Shown one piece after another: positions 8,541-16,570 of a DNA stretch of 64,000 bases (the stretch's first letter is position 1; each line of letters starts with the position of its first letter). The DNA is taken from positions 930,001-994,000 of the forward strand of contig LT629697.1 in the NCBI GenBank assembly GCA_900100325.1, read 5' to 3'. This stretch comes from Frankineae bacterium MT45. GTDB lineage: Bacteria > Actinomycetota > Actinomycetes > Mycobacteriales > Jatrophihabitantaceae. Made by a program: the position numbers and the translations under genes. The notes beneath the pieces are model-generated. The model was not told the origin of the DNA, ran no database searches, and worked only from the letters and a program-made list of their open reading frames with translations.

Positions 8541-9074
8541 ATGCGCGAGACGTCGACAGGAGTTGAGGTGGCTGACCGCCAGGCGGAGCAGATGCGCGCG
8601 CTGCACGCCGAGTACTCCGACGCCCTCTGGCGCTATGCCCTCCGATTGACCAGCGACCCGATCCGGGCCCAGGACGTCGTCCAGGAGACGCTTCTGCGAG
8701 CCTGGCGCCGTCCGGAGGTGCTGGAGCAGAGCGACGGACCGGTCGGTGCCTGGCTCTACACCGTGGCTCGAAATATCGTCATCGACGATCAACGCAGCGC
8801 CCGGATGCGCCGCGAGGTGAGCACCGACTCGCCTCCCGAGCGTCCGAGCGCCGACCACGCCGACGCGGCGCTGGATCGCTGGCTGGTGGCCGACGCGCTC
8901 GACGGGCTCTCGGCCGAGCATCGTGAGGTGATCGTCGAGTGCTACTACCGCGGCAAATCGGCGGCGGAGGTGGCGGCGGCGACCGGGATCCCCGCCGGAA
9001 CCGTGAAATCCCGGCTGCACTACGGACTGCGGGCCATGCGGCTCGTCCTACAGGAGATGGGGGTGACCAGCTAG
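8541..9074 (+). CDS. ECF RNA polymerase sigma factor (SigL-like)
   Basis: A 177-residue sigma-70 family protein. Region 2 is seen in EYSDALWRYALRLT, QDVVQETLLRAWRR and GAWLYTVARNIVIDDQRS. Region 4 is seen in LDGLSAEHREVIVECYYRGKSAAEVAAATGIPAGTVKSRLHYGL. The chosen ATG has GAGGAG seven bases upstream; in-frame ATG 8526 is an alternative with a weaker ribosome site. The anti-sigma gene begins one base after the TAG stop, so both are co-transcribed. The architecture and partner resemble mycobacterial SigL-RslA, which respond to oxidative conditions. Confidence 0.85.
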   Translation: MRETSTGVEVADRQAEQMRALHAEYSDALWRYALRLTSDPIRAQDVVQETLLRAWRRPEVLEQSDGPVGAWLYTVARNIVIDDQRSARMRREVSTDSPPERPSADHADAALDRWLVADALDGLSAEHREVIVECYYRGKSAAEVAAATGIPAGTVKSRLHYGLRAMRLVLQEMGVTS

Positions 9075-9815
9075 GTGACTGAGATTGCGGACGACGGCTT
9101 CGAGCGTTTCGATCGATTCGCCGAGTGGGATGCCGCCTACGTCCTGGGCGCCCTCTCGCCGCAGGAGCGGCGCGACTTCGAGCTGCATCTGCCGGGGTGT
9201 GCGCGCTGCACGGCGGCGGTCACCGAGCTTGCCGGCATGCCCAGCCTGCTGGGCAGGCTCCCCGCCGACACCGTGCCGAGTGCGGAGCGTCCGTCCACTC
9301 GCGCCGAGCTCCCGCCGCTGCCCGACACCATGCTCGCCTCCCTGCTCGGGCAGGTGCGGCGGACTCGGCGCAATCGGCGACGGGTCATGGTCGCGGTGGC
9401 CTCCCTCGCGGTGGCCGCGGCCGCTGTGGTCGCCCTCGTGCTCCAGCCCTGGCAGCCGCGCGCCGCAACCCCGGCGCCGGTCGCGCTGGATCAGGTCGTC
9501 ACCAGTCCGGTGCACGCCCAGATCCGCCTCGTCGCCGAACACTGGGGCACCCGGGTTGAGGTCATGTGCCAGTACGACCGCCCGGCGCCGACCAACTCGG
9601 TGCCGGAGACCTACCCGAAGGCCGGTGAGGTCTATGACTACACACTGCGCATCACCGATCGGACCGGGCACAGCTTCGCGGCGGCGTGGTGGAGCGAGAC
9701 CGCGGGCCAGTCGACGGCTGACCCGACGGCCAGCGTGAAGCTGCCCGTCGCGGAGATCGCGAAGGTGCAGGTGCTGGGGGAGGACGATCGCGTCCTGCTG
9801 CAGTTAGATCGCTAG
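9075..9815 (+). CDS. Zinc-type transmembrane anti-sigma factor
   Basis: A 246-residue protein with an N-terminal anti-sigma domain holding the ZAS motif His38-x3-Cys42-x2-Cys45 (in HLPGCARC). One transmembrane segment lies at about residues 105-123, and an extracytoplasmic C-terminal domain follows (EHWGTRVEVMCQYDR... ITDRTGHSF). It should hold the upstream ECF sigma factor at the membrane and release it on a redox or envelope signal, as RslA-type proteins do. GTG start, immediately downstream of the sigma stop. Confidence 0.85.
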   Translation: MTEIADDGFERFDRFAEWDAAYVLGALSPQERRDFELHLPGCARCTAAVTELAGMPSLLGRLPADTVPSAERPSTRAELPPLPDTMLASLLGQVRRTRRNRRRVMVAVASLAVAAAAVVALVLQPWQPRAATPAPVALDQVVTSPVHAQIRLVAEHWGTRVEVMCQYDRPAPTNSVPETYPKAGEVYDYTLRITDRTGHSFAAAWWSETAGQSTADPTASVKLPVAEIAKVQVLGEDDRVLLQLDR

Positions 9816-9951
9816 CGTCTGGCGCCGAATCTCGACTCAGCGTGCTGGCTCGATCACAAGTCTGTTGTCGGTCACCTGCAATTTTCGCTGTGGTAACGCA
9901 GAGTTGGGCTGACGATACAAGGCCGTAACGCGACATTGAGAGCGTTTGTTC

Positions 9952-10587
9952 ATGCGCTCAACTTGTCTAGCCAATGCCCCCGTAGCGGCGAATCGATTCG
10001 CGCGATCAGCCATGGCCGCCCGCCGGCACGCCGGGCTCGTCGACCTTGTCCCGCACCCGTGGTTGCTTCGGGTCGAGCGGACGACACTGACGATCCGTCC
10101 GGTGCACCCGCGGGAGCTCTCCGCCGTGGCCGCCATGCACTCGCGCTGCTCGCCGCGCACCCTCCTCGATCGCTTCCGGACCGGAGGCAAGGGACCGTCG
10201 GTGCTGGCGATGGATCAGATGGTTCGCAGCAGCCTCAGCTTCGTCGCGGCCACCTCCCGCGGCGAGATCGTTGCGATGGCCGTCGCCGAGCCTGACCGCC
10301 TGCACTCAGGTGACGCCGCCGACGTCGGCGTGCTCGTCGAGGACAAGTGGCAGGGGAAGGGAATCGGCCGTGAATTGCTCAGTCATCTGGCCGGCGCCGC
10401 GCTCGTGCACGGGTACTCGGAGCTGATCACCTACACCGCCACCTCGGCCGCCGACGCGCAGCGCCTGCTGCTGGAGATCGGCGCGACCCGCGTGGTGAAC
10501 GACCGGCAGCGCCCCCATCTGCACACCTACCTCCCCGAGTCGGCCGCGCTCGGGCTGGGCGCAGTCCGGGAGCGTCTGGCCAGCTAA
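9952..10587 (+). CDS. GNAT-family N-acetyltransferase
   Basis: An approximately 211-residue protein. The acetyl-CoA-binding region is visible as DVGVLVEDKWQGKGIGRELLSHLAGAA, matching GNAT motif A (Q/RxxGxG/A). The fold starts at about LTIRPVHPRELSAV. The substrate is not evident. The start is uncertain: TTG 9946, ATG 9952 and ATG 10012 are all in frame, and none has a strong ribosome site. A long hairpin follows the gene before the convergent methyltransferase. Confidence 0.75.
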   Translation: MRSTCLANAPVAANRFARSAMAARRHAGLVDLVPHPWLLRVERTTLTIRPVHPRELSAVAAMHSRCSPRTLLDRFRTGGKGPSVLAMDQMVRSSLSFVAATSRGEIVAMAVAEPDRLHSGDAADVGVLVEDKWQGKGIGRELLSHLAGAALVHGYSELITYTATSAADAQRLLLEIGATRVVNDRQRPHLHTYLPESAALGLGAVRERLAS

Positions 10588-10634
10588 CTCGGGCGCCTCT
10601 GTTCGCTGTTCTTGCCGCTCTTTGGTCGCCTTGC

Positions 10635-10678
10635 ATACCGACCTTCCGATTTCGGGCTCCGAATCGGAAGGTCGGTAT
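10635..10678. terminator. Long hairpin between convergent genes
   Basis: The arms ATACCGACCTTCCGAT and ATCGGAAGGTCGGTAT pair perfectly over 16 bp. The stem continues four more pairs after a single bulged T and closes on a 3-base loop. It lies between convergent genes ending at 10587 (plus) and 10732 (minus). It has no U-tract, as is common in actinobacteria, and would serve both directions. Confidence 0.65.
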
Positions 10679-10731
10679 ACAAAGCGGGGCCGGTGCGCAC
10701 GACCGTCGGCGCATATCAGGAGAGACGTGGG

Positions 10732-11559
10732 CTAGTCGGCACCGCCGCCGGGGGCGACCGCGCTCCAGTCGACGGTGAGTTCACCGTGACGCCAGCGCGA
10801 CCGTCGATCCAGCAGCGGCCAGCGCTCGCTCAGCGTCTCGGCCATCGCCATCCACCGCTGCCGAGCCCCGAAGACGGCTAGCGGTGCGGCCGCATCCCAC
10901 GCTGCGTCGGCGTCGAGAAGCAGCGCATGGACGCCCTCACCCGGCACATTGCGGTGGATCAGCGCCTTGGGCAGCCGGGGCGCCAGGTCACTCGGACGTC
11001 CGAGATGCGAGAGGCTGGCGGCCAGGGTGAGGCTCACCGGCCCGTCCGCGTCCAGACGGACCCAACTGGCTAGGCGTCCGATCTCGTCGCAGGTGCCCTC
11101 GACGATCACGCCGCCCGGAGCCAGCGCCGCCTGCATCGCGCCCCACGCGCCGGCGACCGCCTGCTCGTCGTACTGGCGCAGCACATTCGCCACGCGCACC
11201 AGGTCGGGTCGACGGCCAGCGAGTTCGAAACCGCCCCGGGCGAACTCCAGTTCCGGCGGGGACGCGCTGGGCTGAGCCGCGGCCACCCGCTCCGGGTCGA
11301 TCTCCAGTCCTAGCACCCGCACTCTTGGCAGCCGGGCCGCCAGCTCGATGGTGGTGATCGGGGTCGCCCCGTAGCCGAGGTCGATCACCAGCGCGTCCGG
11401 GCGCAGGGAGGGGCCGAGGGTGGCGGCGATCCAGCGATCCATCCGCCGCAGCCGGTTCGGGTTGGTGGTGCCGCGGGTCGCTACGCCGAGCGCGCGAGCC
11501 CGTCCGGCCGCCAACCGCGGGGTCTTCGCCACCGGCCGAGCGTATCGGCCACCCGGCAC
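10732..11559 (-). CDS. Class I SAM-dependent methyltransferase
   Basis: A 275-residue protein with Rossmann methyltransferase motifs: motif I in VIDLGYGATPIT, the acidic end of strand 2 in VLGLEIDPERV, and PDLVRVANVLRQYDE / AALAPGGVIVEGT for the later strands. The N-terminus is basic (TPRLAAGRARALGVATRGTT). The substrate is unknown. The GTG at 11559 is preceded by CTGGA; an in-frame GTG at 11532 would shorten it by nine residues. It is divergently placed from nothing recognisable upstream and converges with the GNAT gene. Confidence 0.75.
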   Translation of the reverse strand: MPGGRYARPVAKTPRLAAGRARALGVATRGTTNPNRLRRMDRWIAATLGPSLRPDALVIDLGYGATPITTIELAARLPRVRVLGLEIDPERVAAAQPSASPPELEFARGGFELAGRRPDLVRVANVLRQYDEQAVAGAWGAMQAALAPGGVIVEGTCDEIGRLASWVRLDADGPVSLTLAASLSHLGRPSDLAPRLPKALIHRNVPGEGVHALLLDADAAWDAAAPLAVFGARQRWMAMAETLSERWPLLDRRSRWRHGELTVDWSAVAPGGGAD

Positions 11560-11625
11560 TCCAGGGCAAACGTCCTGCCGTAGGTGGGTCAGGGCACCCG
11601 CAGTGCAGGAGGTTTGCGTTATGGG

Positions 11626-12366
11626 TCAGTTGTTGCGGGCGACCTTGTGCGGCGCGGCCTGCGCGATCGGTTTCACGACGAGCAGATCGACGTTCACGTG
11701 AGGAGGCCGGGTCACCGCGAAGCTGATGCAGTCGGCGATGTCATCGGCCGTCAGCGGCGCGTCGACACCGGCGTAGACCCGGGCCGCAGCCGAGGCGTCT
11801 CCACGCAGCCGGACGAGTGAGAACTCCTCCGTCGCCACCATCCCGGGGGCGATCTCGGTGACCCGGATTGGGCGTCCGTTCAACTCCAGCCGCAGCGTCT
11901 GGACCATGGCCGACGCGGCGTGCTTGGCGGCCGTGTACCCACCGCCACCCTCATAGACGAGGTGGCCGGCGATAGAGCCGGTGAGCACGATGTGGCCGCC
12001 CGCACCCCGCTCCAGCGCCGGGATCAGAGCCTGCGTCACCCGCAGTGCCCCGATGACGTTCGTCTCGTACATCTGCTGCCAGTCGGCCGGATCAGCATCG
12101 GCCACCGTCTCGACCCCGATCGCGCCGCCGGCGTTGTTCACCAGCACGCTGACGTCCTCCAGCCGGCCGGCCAGTTCGGCGACCGACTCGGGCGAGGTGA
12201 CGTCCAGGGTCACCGCCTCGATCCCGGGGTTCTCGGCGACGAGTGCGTCCAGACGGTCGCGCCGACGGGCGGCCGCGTAGACGTGGAACCCCTCGGTGGC
12301 CAGCCGTCTGGCGGTGGCCGCCCCAATGCCGCTGCTGGCCCCGGTAACCACTGCGATCCTGCTCAT
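11626..12366 (-). CDS. Short-chain dehydrogenase/reductase
   Basis: A 246-residue classical SDR. It has the NAD(P)-binding TGASSGIG near residue 10, NNAGG near residue 80, and the catalytic Ser (LTGSIAG) followed by YTAAKHA, which gives the YxxxK pair. A basic residue after the glycine motif (AARRRDRL) suggests NADP(H) preference. The substrate cannot be read from the sequence. It is divergent from mshA with an 83-bp gap. Confidence 0.85.
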   Translation of the reverse strand: MSRIAVVTGASSGIGAATARRLATEGFHVYAAARRRDRLDALVAENPGIEAVTLDVTSPESVAELAGRLEDVSVLVNNAGGAIGVETVADADPADWQQMYETNVIGALRVTQALIPALERGAGGHIVLTGSIAGHLVYEGGGGYTAAKHAASAMVQTLRLELNGRPIRVTEIAPGMVATEEFSLVRLRGDASAAARVYAGVDAPLTADDIADCISFAVTRPPHVNVDLLVVKPIAQAAPHKVARNN

Positions 12367-12449
12367 GGCCTCATTCTGCGGTATCCGTCAGAGAGATCTC
12401 ACCCGGTCTCGGGCATGATCAATGGGTCTGGCATCGACGCCGGGCCCGG

Positions 12450-13727
12450 ATGAGAGGTGTCGGTGTGCGGCGAGTTGCCATGCTCAGCGTGCATACCTCA
12501 CCGCTGGACATCCCCGGAGGCGGCGACGCCGGAGGGATGAACGTCTACATCGTCGAGACGGCCCGCCGCCTGGCCGCCGCCGGTGTCGAGGTTGAGATCT
12601 TCACCCGGGCCACCGCCAGTAACCAGCCGCCGATCGTCGAGATGTGCCCGGGTGTGCTCGTCCGGCATGTGGTGGCCGGGCCCTTCGAAGGGCTGGGCAA
12701 GGACGACCTGCCGGCCCAGATGTGCGCCTTCGCCGCGGCCGTTCAGCGCGCCGAAGCCTTCCACGAATCCGGCTGGTACGACCTGATCCACTCGCACTAC
12801 TGGCTCAGCGGCCAGGTCGGCTGGCTGGCCCGAGACCGCTGGGGGGTGCCGCTGGTCCATTCGGCGCACACCCTGGGCAAGGTGAAGAACATGGCGCTGG
12901 CCGAGGGCGACCCGCCTGAGCCCCGGGCCCGGATCATCGGTGAGGAGCAGGTCGTCGCCGAGTCAGACCGTCTCATCGCATCGACGGCCGACGAGGCGAA
13001 GGCCCTCATCGACCTCTACGACGCCGATCCGACCCGGGTGTCGATCGTGCCGCCCGGGGTCGACCTCGAGGTCTTCACACCGGACGTCGCGGGCGGGGTG
13101 GCCGGTGCGCGCAGCCGGCTGGGGATCGATCCGCGGGCTCAGGTGCTCCTCTTCGTCGGTCGGATCCAGCCGTTGAAGGCCCCGGACGTGCTGCTGCGGG
13201 CCATCGCCCAACTCGACGCGCGGCACCGGGAGCGCCCGGTGCAGACCCTGATCGTCGGTGCGCCCAGCGGGAGCGGGTTGGCCCACCCGAAGTGGCTCCC
13301 CGAACTCGCCGCGCACCTCGGCATCGCCGACATGGTCGAGTTCCGGCCGCCGGCCGCGCGCCAGGAGTTGGCCGACCTTTACCGGGCGGCCGACCTCACC
13401 GTCGTGCCGAGCTACAACGAATCCTTCGGCCTGGTTGCGCTGGAGTCGCAGGCCTGCGGGACGCCGGTACTCGCGGCCGAGGTCGGAGGTCTACCGACGG
13501 CGGTGCACCACGGCGTCTCGGGCCTGTTGGTCGACGGACACGATCCACGGAAGTGGGGCGACGTCCTCGGGAGCCTCCTCGACGACCCGGCTCGCCTGGC
13601 CGCGCTGGCCGCCGGTTCCCGGGCGCACGCCAAGCACTTCTCCTGGGAGCGGACGACGGCGGAGTTGATGGGCGCCTACCACGACGCGATCGACTCCTTC
13701 GCCTCCCGCACCCAGCGAATCGGATGA
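12450..13727 (+). CDS. mshA: D-inositol-3-phosphate glycosyltransferase MshA
   Basis: A 425-residue GT-B (family 4) enzyme performing the first step of mycothiol synthesis: transfer of GlcNAc from UDP-GlcNAc to inositol 3-phosphate. Family hallmarks are the N-terminal [45 protein letters not shown], the [14 protein letters not shown] start of the C-terminal domain, and [19 protein letters not shown] with the donor-binding E-x7-E. Length matches the family. Placement before a YbjN protein and gpm matches the mycobacterial locus and supports the assignment. Confidence 0.95.
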   Translation: MRGVGVRRVAMLSVHTSPLDIPGGGDAGGMNVYIVETARRLAAAGVEVEIFTRATASNQPPIVEMCPGVLVRHVVAGPFEGLGKDDLPAQMCAFAAAVQRAEAFHESGWYDLIHSHYWLSGQVGWLARDRWGVPLVHSAHTLGKVKNMALAEGDPPEPRARIIGEEQVVAESDRLIASTADEAKALIDLYDADPTRVSIVPPGVDLEVFTPDVAGGVAGARSRLGIDPRAQVLLFVGRIQPLKAPDVLLRAIAQLDARHRERPVQTLIVGAPSGSGLAHPKWLPELAAHLGIADMVEFRPPAARQELADLYRAADLTVVPSYNESFGLVALESQACGTPVLAAEVGGLPTAVHHGVSGLLVDGHDPRKWGDVLGSLLDDPARLAALAAGSRAHAKHFSWERTTAELMGAYHDAIDSFASRTQRIG

Positions 13728-13742
13728 GGAGGGGAGCGGTCA

Positions 13743-14306
13743 ATGAGCGATAGCCCGGCGAGATCCCGAGGTGCGGAGCAGGCGTCGGTGGCGGCGACGA
13801 TCGAGGCGGCTCTGGTCGATGGTGGCCTACAGTTCGAGCGGATCGGTGACCTTGAGTTCGCGGTCAACCTCCCCGGAGAGCGGCGCCTGAAGACGGCCTG
13901 CCTGCTTACGGTGGGCGAGCACGCGCTGGCGATCGAGGCCTTCGTCGTGCGCAAGCCGGACGAGAATCACGAGCAATTCTATGCCTTTCTGCTGCGCCAC
14001 AATGCGCGCTTGTATGCCGTCTCCTGGTCGATCGACGACACCGGCGACGTCTACCTGACTGGACGAGTGCCGCTTCATTCGGTGACGGCCGACGAGGTCG
14101 ACCGGATCCTCGGCAGCGTGCTGGAGTACGCCGACCACACCTTCAACACGCTGCTCAAGATCGGCTTCGGCTCCTCCATCCGCCGCGAGTGGGCCTGGCG
14201 GGTGAAGAACGGGGAATCACTGGCAAATCTGCAGGCATTCGCCGACTTCGCGCAGCGGGAGCCGGCGGACCCGTCGCGGGCCGAGCCGTCCGCAACTGAG
14301 GCCTAG
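13743..14306 (+). CDS. YbjN-domain protein
   Basis: A 187-residue soluble protein of the YbjN/sensory transduction regulator family (Rv0487-like). Visible segments include LEFAVNLPGERRLKTACLLTV, IEAFVVRKPDENHEQFYAFLLRHN and DVYLTGRVPLHSV, forming an alpha/beta fold like class I chaperones. The molecular role in actinobacteria is not established. It lies 15 bp after mshA with a GGAGGGGAG-like ribosome site and four bases before the glycosyltransferase gene, so the three are probably one operon. Confidence 0.75.
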   Translation: MSDSPARSRGAEQASVAATIEAALVDGGLQFERIGDLEFAVNLPGERRLKTACLLTVGEHALAIEAFVVRKPDENHEQFYAFLLRHNARLYAVSWSIDDTGDVYLTGRVPLHSVTADEVDRILGSVLEYADHTFNTLLKIGFGSSIRREWAWRVKNGESLANLQAFADFAQREPADPSRAEPSATEA

Positions 14307-14310
14307 TCAC

Positions 14311-15324
14311 GTGCCGACGACGATCGCGGCCTGTCTGATCGTCCGTGACGAGGCCGAGCGCCTCTCCACCTGCCTGGAGTCGCTGCGCGGCGCCGTAGAC
14401 GAGCTAGTCCTCCACGACACCGGCTCGACCGACACGACCGTCGAGATAGCTCGAGAATTCCAGGTGAACGTGATCGTTGGCGAGTGGCGCGACGACTTCG
14501 CTCAGGCGCGCAACGTCGCCCTCCAGGCCGCCTCGGCGCGCTGGATCCTCTCCGTCGACGCCGACGAGACGGTCGAGGTCGACGCCGGCGTACTGCGGCG
14601 GGTGCTCGCCGATGCCGACGAGTCGGTGGATGCCTTCGCCGTCGAGATCAGCAGTGGCAGCGGACCGGACGCCTGGGGATTGCAGGCCCATCAGGAGGTG
14701 AAGCTATTTCGACGGGGCATCGCCGCCTACACCGGTCGGGTCCACGAACAGCTCGAACGCCCGGACGGGCAACCGCTGCGTGTCCAGCAGCTTGACCCGG
14801 CCGTCCTGCGTCTGCGGCACTCCGGCTACAGCGAGGCGGCGGCCGCGGCCGAAAAGGCGGCCCGCAATGCCCGCCTCGGACGCCTGGAGGTCCACGACCT
14901 GCGGGCGGATCCCACCACGAACCCGCAGCGCCTGAGCCGGGCCGAACTCGACCTCGGTCGCGGCCTGATGGGCTCCGGTGATCTGGCCGGGGCGGTGGCC
15001 GAGTTGGAGCGGGTGCGGACGCGCCCCGAGCAGCTCGAGGCCTGGGCCTGGGCAACCGACCTGCTGGCCCGGATCGGGCTGCGCGCGAACCGGCCCGAGG
15101 AAGTGCTGCGGCTCGCCGACGAGCTGGCCGCGACCGGACTGGCCGACCAGTACCCCGACTGGCTGCGAGCCCAGGCGCTGGGCCTACTGGGCCAGGCCGA
15201 CGAGTGCCGTCGCGTCTTGCTGACGATCACCTCGCTGCACGACCTGGCCGGACGGGAACTCGATCTGGCGCCGGTGCGCGAGCTGATGGCGCTCGCCATC
15301 GCGAATGGCGCGCAACCCGACTAA
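14311..15324 (+). CDS. Family 2 glycosyltransferase with TPR-like tail
   Basis: A 337-residue protein with a GT-A domain in the first approximately 200 residues: ACLIVRDEAERLSTCLESLRG, LHDTGSTDTTVEIA and the DXD-containing ILSVDADETVEV. The C-terminal 130 residues are helical repeats (LGRGLMGSGDLAGAVAELERV, ATDLLARIGLRANRPEEVLRLADEL) resembling TPRs. Such proteins are often 'glycosyltransferase involved in cell wall biogenesis', but donor and acceptor are unknown. GTG start four bases after the YbjN gene stop, so translation is probably coupled. It is not in the recalled mycobacterial order here. Confidence 0.75.
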   Translation: MPTTIAACLIVRDEAERLSTCLESLRGAVDELVLHDTGSTDTTVEIAREFQVNVIVGEWRDDFAQARNVALQAASARWILSVDADETVEVDAGVLRRVLADADESVDAFAVEISSGSGPDAWGLQAHQEVKLFRRGIAAYTGRVHEQLERPDGQPLRVQQLDPAVLRLRHSGYSEAAAAAEKAARNARLGRLEVHDLRADPTTNPQRLSRAELDLGRGLMGSGDLAGAVAELERVRTRPEQLEAWAWATDLLARIGLRANRPEEVLRLADELAATGLADQYPDWLRAQALGLLGQADECRRVLLTITSLHDLAGRELDLAPVRELMALAIANGAQPD

Positions 15325-15387
15325 ACCGAGACGCGACTAACCCGAGACGCGACCAACCCGATATGGGCCTTGGCCGGCGGGTGCAAT

Positions 15388-15999
15388 TTAGCCGGTCGCC
15401 TGCCGGGCGATCCCGGTGGCCAGTGCCCGGGCGGCCCGGTCCGTCAACGGTGCGTGCTCGATCAGGGTCCGGTACCAGAGCAGGCCGAAGACCTGATCGA
15501 TCAGAAGCTCCACGTCGAGGTCGGCCGACGTTTCGCCACGGTCTCGGGCGGCGTCGAAGACCGCGCGCAGCGCCGCTCGCCGCCCGGCGGTGAACTCGGC
15601 CAGGCTTCGGGCCGCCGGCTCATCGCGCAGCGACTCGGCCATGACGCTTCGCAGCAGCCGTCTTGTCGGGTCCCGGCGGGCCTCGCGGAACGTCGCCAGC
15701 ACGAAGGTGCTGAGATTGGCCGCCAGCGATCCGGCGTCCGAGCGGGGCACGGCAGCCCTGGCGCGAAGCGTCATCGCTTCTAGCAGCACCGCCCCCTTCG
15801 ACGGCCACCAGCGGTAGATCGTCTGCCGGCCGACGCCGGCTGCTGCCGCGAGCGAAGCGACGCTGATCGTGGTCGAGTCGCTGGTGGCCAGCAGGTCGGC
15901 CGCCGCCTCCAGGATCGCCTCCCGGGCCGCCTCGTTGCGCCGCCGGCCGGTGTGCTCTCGCTGCGCCTGTGTTTCGTAACTCACCCGGCGACCATACAT
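15388..15999 (-). CDS. TetR-family repressor, divergent from Ddn-like gene
   Basis: A 203-residue TetR regulator. The N-terminal HTH is seen in REAILEAAADLL, TTISVASLAAAAGVGRQTIYRWWPSKGAVLLEA. The C-terminal ligand/dimer domain resembles TetR_C_11-type (LLIDQVFGLLWYRTLIEHAPLT). The ATG lies only about 10 bases from a large palindrome (16009-16046) shared with the divergent reductase gene, so it very likely represses both itself and that gene. Confidence 0.85.
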   Translation of the reverse strand: MYGRRVSYETQAQREHTGRRRNEAAREAILEAAADLLATSDSTTISVASLAAAAGVGRQTIYRWWPSKGAVLLEAMTLRARAAVPRSDAGSLAANLSTFVLATFREARRDPTRRLLRSVMAESLRDEPAARSLAEFTAGRRAALRAVFDAARDRGETSADLDVELLIDQVFGLLWYRTLIEHAPLTDRAARALATGIARQATG

Positions 16000-16000
16000 C

Positions 16001-16050
16001 TTGACAGAACCGGTGGTCTCGACAATGGTTTGTCGAGACCACCGGTCTCG
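16001..16050. promoter_or_regulatory. TetR operator palindrome between divergent genes
   Basis: A perfect 17-bp inverted repeat (ACCGGTGGTCTCGACAA at 16009-16025, complement at 16030-16046) has a 4-base centre. Each arm is itself part of a smaller palindrome, most clearly CGAGACC-ACC-GGTCTCG at 16034-16050, so two repressor dimers could bind. TTGACA at 16001-16006 and AATGGT 17 bases later form a possible plus-strand promoter overlapped by the operator. The TetR gene starts just to the left. Confidence 0.7.
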
Positions 16051-16070
16051 AATGCAGGAGGGGCTCTCAA

Positions 16071-16457
16071 ATGCCGACGAAGAAGCGACTCGCCACCTGG
16101 TTTCACCGCTATCTTGCGAATCCGGTCACGCGCCGGATGCCGGGTCAGACGGTCCTGGAGACGATCGGCCGTACCAGCGGGCTACCGCGCCAGACCCCGA
16201 TCGGTGGGCGGGTGATCGACGGTGCCTTCTGGCTGGTGAGTGACCACGGCGAGAAGTCGAACTACGTGCGGAACATCAAAGCGAACCCGCTGGTACGTAT
16301 CCGCATCGCCAACGAGTGGCGCCCGGCGACCGCCCGCCTCGTGCCCGACGACGACCCGCGCCTGCGATTGAAGAAACTGCCGAAATTCAACGGCATGCTC
16401 GTGCGCGCGCTCGGGACCGACCTGCTCTCAGTTCGGCTCGATCTGGACCCGGTTTGA
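16071..16457 (+). CDS. F420-dependent nitroreductase-like (Ddn family) protein
   Basis: A 128-residue split-barrel protein of the deazaflavin-dependent nitroreductase/quinone reductase family. Evidence: TVLETIGRTSGLPRQTPIGGRVIDGAFWLVSDHGEKSNYVRNIKANPLVRIRIANEWRPA pattern pieces (LETIGRxSG near the N-terminus, then GEKSNYVRNIKANP). Members reduce quinones or other electron-poor compounds using F420H2. AGGAGG lies seven bases before the ATG. It is divergent from the TetR gene across a strong palindrome, so it is probably induced by a small molecule. Confidence 0.8.
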   Translation: MPTKKRLATWFHRYLANPVTRRMPGQTVLETIGRTSGLPRQTPIGGRVIDGAFWLVSDHGEKSNYVRNIKANPLVRIRIANEWRPATARLVPDDDPRLRLKKLPKFNGMLVRALGTDLLSVRLDLDPV

Positions 16458-16570
16458 CTGGCTACTGGCTCTGCTAGGCTGGTCAATTGCGATACGCGAC
16501 CGGAGCGAAACACCCCCTGAATAGCCGATGGCGCAGCGCGTGCTCATGACCGCGACCAAAGGACAACATC

